Part shown: positions 32,748 through 36,353 of the stretch, piece by piece | How positions within the stretch are numbered: position 1 is the stretch's first letter | How the letters are laid out: every line of letters starts with the position of its first letter | DNA from: Acidobacteriota bacterium | Lineage (GTDB): Bacteria; Acidobacteriota; Terriglobia; Acidiferrales; UBA7541 | Direction of reading: 5' to 3' | Assembly: GCA_023481105.1 (NCBI GenBank) | Contig: JAMCWK010000021.1 | Span: 1-36,353, forward strand | DNA: 36,353 nt | The notes under the pieces: model-generated | Told to the model about the DNA's origin: nothing | Database searches by the model: none | Seen by the model: only the letters and a program-made list of their open reading frames with translations | Position numbers and translations under genes: made by a program

Positions 32748-33914
32748 ATGCGGCGCTGGGTTATTTTCCTGATTGCGATTCTCCTGCTGATTGCGCCGGT
32801 GCAGGCGCAGCAGGGACAAATCGGTAAGACCATTCTGCTCTCCGCGGGCACGCCGGAAGACAAGGCGCTGACGGAGGTCGCTTCGGCCACTGATCCTGCG
32901 AAGAAGCTGGAACTGCTGGACAAATGGCTGGCGGAATACGGCAAGGGCGACCTGGCGATCCTGGCCTACGAAATCTACATCGCGCACTATTCAGCGGAGA
33001 AGAACTTCGACAAAGCGTTTGAATACGGCGAAAAACTGCTCGCACTGGACCCCGACGCCGTGCAAACCGTCGTGGGCCTTTTCCGCTTGGCTTCAGAAAA
33101 GCCTGATTTGCCGCGCATGTATTCCTATGGCGAGCGCGTGGCCGCCATTCTCGCGCGCTACAAGGCGCAGCCCCCGCCGGAAGGAGTCAGCGCCGAGGAC
33201 TGGGAGCGGACCAAGACCGAGCATCTGGACGAGCTGAACAGCACGGTCGGCTACGTGCAGTACTCCATGTTCAACGCCGGCTACCAGGTGCAAGACCCGG
33301 CACAGAAGGCCGCGTTGCTGGAGCGCTATGTGGCGGCCTTTCCGAAGTCCCCGTACACCACGAACGCGCAGGCGATGGCCGCGGACGCGTACCAGCAAGC
33401 GCGCGCACCGCAGAAAATGGTGGCGTTTGCGAAAAAGGTGCTGGCCGGCGAACCGGACAACTTCTGGATGCTGGTGACCCTGGCAGATTATTGGGCCACA
33501 CAAAAAGAGCAGCTCGACACGGCCGAGGGGCATGCCAAGAAGGCCATCGAGCTGTTGGAAAAAGCCCCCAAAGCGGAAGGGATGACAGAGGAAAATTGGG
33601 AGAAGCAAAGAGCGCTGCAACAGGGGCTGGCGTGGTCCGCGCTGGGGCAGATTGATCTTCACAAAAACCGGGATGCGCAGGCGGCTCATGAATTGAAAAC
33701 AGCGAGCCCGCTGCTGAAGCCGTACGACTACTATTACGGCAGGAATCTGTACTTCCTCGGCTTCGTGCTGGCACGCGCGAAGAGAGTCGCAGAAGCGCGC
33801 CGCATCCTGACCGAAGCAACAACGGTGAACAGCCCGTACAAGACGATGGCGCAGGATACGCTGGCAAAAATCGGCGGGCCGGTGGGCAAAGCCCCGGCCA
33901 AGAAACGCCCTTAA
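32748..33914 (+). CDS. exported TPR-repeat protein
   Basis: A 388-residue protein with a signal peptide (about 1-21, ending PVQAQQ) and helical TPR-like repeats through most of its length (for instance NFDKAFEYGEKLLALDPDA, then AALLERYVAAFPKSPYTTNA and ALGQIDLHKNRDAQAAHEL). The C-terminus is basic, ending KAPAKKRP. Such proteins usually serve as periplasmic scaffolds; no partner is evident. ATG 32748 is chosen because AAGGAGG stands about six bases ahead and a signal peptide follows. Confidence 0.82.
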   Translation: MRRWVIFLIAILLLIAPVQAQQGQIGKTILLSAGTPEDKALTEVASATDPAKKLELLDKWLAEYGKGDLAILAYEIYIAHYSAEKNFDKAFEYGEKLLALDPDAVQTVVGLFRLASEKPDLPRMYSYGERVAAILARYKAQPPPEGVSAEDWERTKTEHLDELNSTVGYVQYSMFNAGYQVQDPAQKAALLERYVAAFPKSPYTTNAQAMAADAYQQARAPQKMVAFAKKVLAGEPDNFWMLVTLADYWATQKEQLDTAEGHAKKAIELLEKAPKAEGMTEENWEKQRALQQGLAWSALGQIDLHKNRDAQAAHELKTASPLLKPYDYYYGRNLYFLGFVLARAKRVAEARRILTEATTVNSPYKTMAQDTLAKIGGPVGKAPAKKRP

Positions 33915-33957
33915 TAGCCTTCTTCTCTGAACTGATTACTCACTGAAGCTCTCCGCA

Positions 33958-33986
33958 TTGCTGAATGGCGAAGGCTCCGCTAAAAT
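33958..33986 (+). promoter_or_regulatory. promoter of tRNA-Ser(CGA)
   Basis: TTGCTG (33958-33963), a 17-base spacer and TAAAAT (33981-33986, five of six to the -10 consensus). Transcription would start about six to ten bases before the mature tRNA. Confidence 0.5.
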
Positions 33987-33998
33987 GAAAGGAACCGC

Positions 33999-34088
<90 letters not shown>

Positions 34089-34126
34089 AACTGCAGTACT
34101 TCATTTCAACTCGATTGTTGGTGAAG

Positions 34127-34579
34127 CTATCGCCGCGCTTCAAAGAACTCGCGAAGGAGCGCGGCGGCTTCGTCGGCCAGAACGCCGCTGGTGACTTCGA
34201 CGCGATGATTGAGCATGGGGTGTTCGAGGACGCGGAGGTCCCCGCGCACCGCGCCGACCTTGGGGTCGTCGCAGCCATACACCAGCCGCGCCACGCGCGC
34301 GTGGACCAGCGCGCCGGCGCACATGGCGCAAGGCTCCAGCGTGACGTACAGCGTCGCGCCGGTCAGGCGATGGTTGCCCAGCGCCTTGGCGGCCGCGCGC
34401 AGCGCGACGATTTCCGCGTGCGCCGTGGGGTCGCTGTCGGTGAGCGTGCGGTTTGCGGCACGCGCCAGCACCTTGCCGTCGAGCAAGACCACCGCGCCAA
34501 CAGGAACTTCGCCCGCCTCCGCGGCGCGGCGCGCTTCGTCCAGCGCAAGAAGCATGAACTGTTCGTCGTTCGCGTCCAT
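34127..34579 (-). CDS. tadA: tRNA-specific adenosine deaminase TadA
   Basis: Converts A34 to inosine in tRNA-Arg(ACG). The 150-residue protein carries the zinc and catalytic motifs HAE (54-56) and PCAMC (83-87, Cys84 and Cys87), with PVGAVVL before and ARLVYGCDDPKVGA after, the typical TadA wording. It ends near the 3' side of tRNA-Ser(CGA) and is divergent from nuoI. Confidence 0.93.
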   Translation of the reverse strand: MDANDEQFMLLALDEARRAAEAGEVPVGAVVLLDGKVLARAANRTLTDSDPTAHAEIVALRAAAKALGNHRLTGATLYVTLEPCAMCAGALVHARVARLVYGCDDPKVGAVRGDLRVLEHPMLNHRVEVTSGVLADEAAALLREFFEARR

Positions 34580-34661
34580 TTTGTTGAGAATAGCACGGCC
34601 TGACAGCGCGTGTGCGCCGGCAACTTGACAATTCCGGCGCGGCCACGGAAACTAATCCCCT

Positions 34662-35120
34662 ATGCTCAAGAACGTTTTGAAGCGCATCTTCCTGGTGGAC
34701 CTGCTGAAGGGGATGTGGGTCACCTTTTACTACCAGCATCCCAAGAACATTTACACCGAGCAGTACCCGCTCGAGCGGCCCATGGTGGCGGAGCGCTATC
34801 GCGGCGCGCCGCGGCTGAACACCAATCCGGAAACCGGCGAAACGCTGTGCATCGCCTGCAACCTGTGCGCGCTGGCCTGTCCCGAAAATCTGATTGTCGT
34901 CGGCTGGGAACGCGACGACGCCACGCGCCGCAAAGTGCTCACCACGTTCACCTACGACACCTCGCGCTGCATGTTCTGCGGCCTGTGCGAGGACGCCTGC
35001 CCCACCGATTGCCTGGAGCTGACGCAGGACTTCGAACTGGCCAGCTACACGCGCGAAGGCGCTATCTGGGATCGTCACCGCCTGGAAGAGGGACCGACGC
35101 CAGCGCGGTACACGCGATAA
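34662..35120 (+). CDS. nuoI: NuoI-like NADH-quinone oxidoreductase subunit I
   Basis: Ferredoxin-like subunit carrying two 4Fe-4S clusters (N6a/N6b type) in complex I. The 152 residues contain CIACNLCALACP (Cys63, 66, 69, 73) and CMFCGLCEDACP (Cys103, 106, 109, 113), preceded by GMWVTFYYQHPKNIYTEQYP, where NuoI has GL..T......T.QYP. No other nuo gene is in the window, so it is an isolated copy; it may serve complex I from elsewhere or another oxidoreductase. TTGACA at 34625-34630 is a possible -35 but no good -10 or ribosome binding site is seen. Confidence 0.88.
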   Translation: MLKNVLKRIFLVDLLKGMWVTFYYQHPKNIYTEQYPLERPMVAERYRGAPRLNTNPETGETLCIACNLCALACPENLIVVGWERDDATRRKVLTTFTYDTSRCMFCGLCEDACPTDCLELTQDFELASYTREGAIWDRHRLEEGPTPARYTR

Positions 35121-35196
35121 AGTCGAATTTGAAAATCAAAAATGGGAACACACAATATCCTATACTCGCTTCACAGCACATCACCTCAGCGACTCT

Positions 35197-35226
35197 TTGA
35201 CTCCCCGGCTCTCCCTGCGGTATAAA
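35197..35226 (+). promoter_or_regulatory. promoter of the GalT-like gene
   Basis: TTGACT (35197-35202), an 18-base spacer and TATAAA (35221-35226), each five of six to consensus. The start would lie near 35233, about 35 bases before the ATG. Confidence 0.55.
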
Positions 35227-35266
35227 CACGCGACACTCATGGGAAGAGTTTCTTCAGGTTTCATGC

Positions 35267-36247
35267 ATGGAACTTCGTAAGGATCCCATCACGCGCAGTT
35301 GGGTGGTTACGGGACACCGCGAACAGGCCGCGGCGCCGACGGAGGTGTGCCCGCTGTGCGCGGCGAGCATTCCTCGCGATAAGGTGCTGCTGCGGCTGCC
35401 GGGCGACGGCCCGACGCAGGTCACCGTGTTTCCGCATTTCGATCCGCTCTACCGCATCGAAGGCGAATTGGGCCGCAGCGCGGAAGGCCTCTACGACAAA
35501 ATGCGCGCGGTGGGCGCGCATGAAATCATCGTGGAAACGCCGGAGCACACGCGCAAGCTCACGGAAATGCGCGATGAGGAAATCGAGCGCGTCACGCAGG
35601 CGTACGGTGCGCGCATCGCCGACCTGAAGAAGGACCCCCGCTTCAAGTACGTCACCGTATTCAAGAATTTCGGGCCGCTCTCCGGCGAAGACTGGACGCA
35701 TTCGAATTCCCAGCTCATTGCCACGACCTTTGTGCCACGCCGCATCCTCTATGAATTGCGCGCAGCGCGCCAGTTTTTCCAGGAGAAGGACCGCTGCGTC
35801 TTCTGCGACATCGTGCGCCAGGAGATGAAGCAGGGCGTCCGCGTAGTGGATACACAGGGCGATTACGTGGCCTTCTGTCCGTACGCCTCGCGCGTGCCCT
35901 TCGAAGTGTGGGTGATGGCGCGCAAGCATAATCACCTGTTCGAAACGCCGCGCCCGGGCGCCAACCGCCGCAATCTGGCGGCGCTGCTGGGGCGCACTCT
36001 GCGGCGGTTGCAGCAGGTTTCCGTGGCGTACCACATGGTGGTGCACACCGCGCCGAGCGTGCTGCAAACCAAAGGCGAGCTGAGCGACTACTGGCGCACC
36101 ATCGCCGACGATTACCACTGGCATTTCGAAATCCTGCCCATCGTCGAGACGCGCAGCAAGTCCTACAGCATCAAAGAGGTGTACTTCAATACGATGCTGC
36201 CGGAAGAGGCCGCCGACCGGCTGCGCCGCCTCGATCCCAACCCATGA
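35267..36247 (+). CDS. GalT/HIT-superfamily protein lacking the nucleophilic His
   Basis: A 326-residue protein built like galactose-1-phosphate uridylyltransferase: N-terminal RKDPITRSWVV and CPLC (Cys28, Cys31), a second pair CVFC (177-180), and a C-terminal HWHFEILP (284-291). The active-site motif, HPHGQ or HSHSQ in relatives, reads HSNSQ here (145-149), so the second His, the nucleophile that carries the nucleotidyl group, is Asn147. Normal uridylyl transfer by that route is therefore unlikely; binding, a different nucleotidyl or phosphorylase activity, or a non-catalytic role are possible. The next gene overlaps its stop as ATGA. Confidence 0.8.
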   Translation: MELRKDPITRSWVVTGHREQAAAPTEVCPLCAASIPRDKVLLRLPGDGPTQVTVFPHFDPLYRIEGELGRSAEGLYDKMRAVGAHEIIVETPEHTRKLTEMRDEEIERVTQAYGARIADLKKDPRFKYVTVFKNFGPLSGEDWTHSNSQLIATTFVPRRILYELRAARQFFQEKDRCVFCDIVRQEMKQGVRVVDTQGDYVAFCPYASRVPFEVWVMARKHNHLFETPRPGANRRNLAALLGRTLRRLQQVSVAYHMVVHTAPSVLQTKGELSDYWRTIADDYHWHFEILPIVETRSKSYSIKEVYFNTMLPEEAADRLRRLDPNP

Positions 36248-36353
36248 GCCGCCCGCACATCGCCGCTTCTCCCGCACGCCGCCAACGCGGCGGCATCATC
36301 TTGAAACTCATCAGTTGGATTTCCATCCTCGTTGTGTTCGCGCGCGCAGGCTG
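36244..36353 (+). CDS. partial gene, membrane protein start
   Basis: An ATG overlaps the GalT-like stop codon (ATGA) and opens MSRPHIAASPARRQRGG, followed by a hydrophobic segment IILKLISWISILVVF that looks like a signal anchor; the frame runs off the window after 36 residues. A basic N-terminus with one membrane helix is all that can be seen. It is probably translated together with the GalT-like gene. Family not recognised. Confidence 0.5.
   Translation, partial: MSRPHIAASPARRQRGGIILKLISWISILVVFARAG

Overview
The window looks like a chromosomal segment of an uncultured, GC-rich Gram-negative bacterium, most probably an acidobacterium. The main pointers are a TonB-dependent receptor with an N-terminal carboxypeptidase-like domain, preceded by a winged-helix/TPR membrane regulator; a very large SBBP-repeat surface protein with Ig-like repeats; PD40 and TPR secreted proteins; and many short dispersed intergenic repeats of the kind common in environmental genomes. 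No rRNA, CRISPR array, complete prophage or transposase was seen. The phylum is inferred from gene style, not from a marker gene.

Layout. 1-1620: minus-strand group of an amidinotransferase-fold hydrolase, a YkvA-type membrane protein and a gene running off the left edge, then tRNA-Gln. 1720-1809: tRNA-Ser(GGA). 2027-8660: minus-strand run of surface proteins (Ig-like protein, 1412-residue SBBP protein, two very small genes each with a strong ribosome binding site, PD40 protein). 8825-14379: plus-strand regulator and TonB receptor behind a good sigma70-type promoter. 14380-15166: a region of tRNA-Ser 3'-end fragments flanking a small GIY-YIG nuclease-like gene. 15167-17775: serine hydrolase, adenosine-specific kinase family protein, PGPGW membrane protein, a telomere-like heptamer repeat and a DUF1579-type protein. 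17978-20596: TetR regulator with an apparent frameshift, and acetyl-CoA synthetase. 20991-28177: cupin, glycolate oxidase glcFED, a 2-hydroxyacid dehydrogenase and glycerate kinase. 28310-32289: M1 peptidase with HEAT repeats, SDR protein, cupin. 32463-33914: small membrane protein and secreted TPR protein. 33999-36353: tRNA-Ser(CGA), tadA, a lone nuoI-like gene, a GalT-like protein that appears to lack the nucleophilic histidine, and a partial gene.

How genes work together. GlcDEF oxidises glycolate to glyoxylate, the hydroxyacid dehydrogenase can interconvert glyoxylate/glycolate or hydroxypyruvate/glycerate, and glycerate kinase feeds glycerate to lower glycolysis, so 21442-28177 reads as a glycolate/glyoxylate salvage locus, with acetyl-CoA synthetase nearby. 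The regulator/TonB pair is probably a nutrient-uptake unit. The least ordinary structure is the tRNA-Ser-fragment/GIY-YIG unit at 14603-15099, which may be a small mobile or decayed element that targets tRNA-Ser 3' ends.
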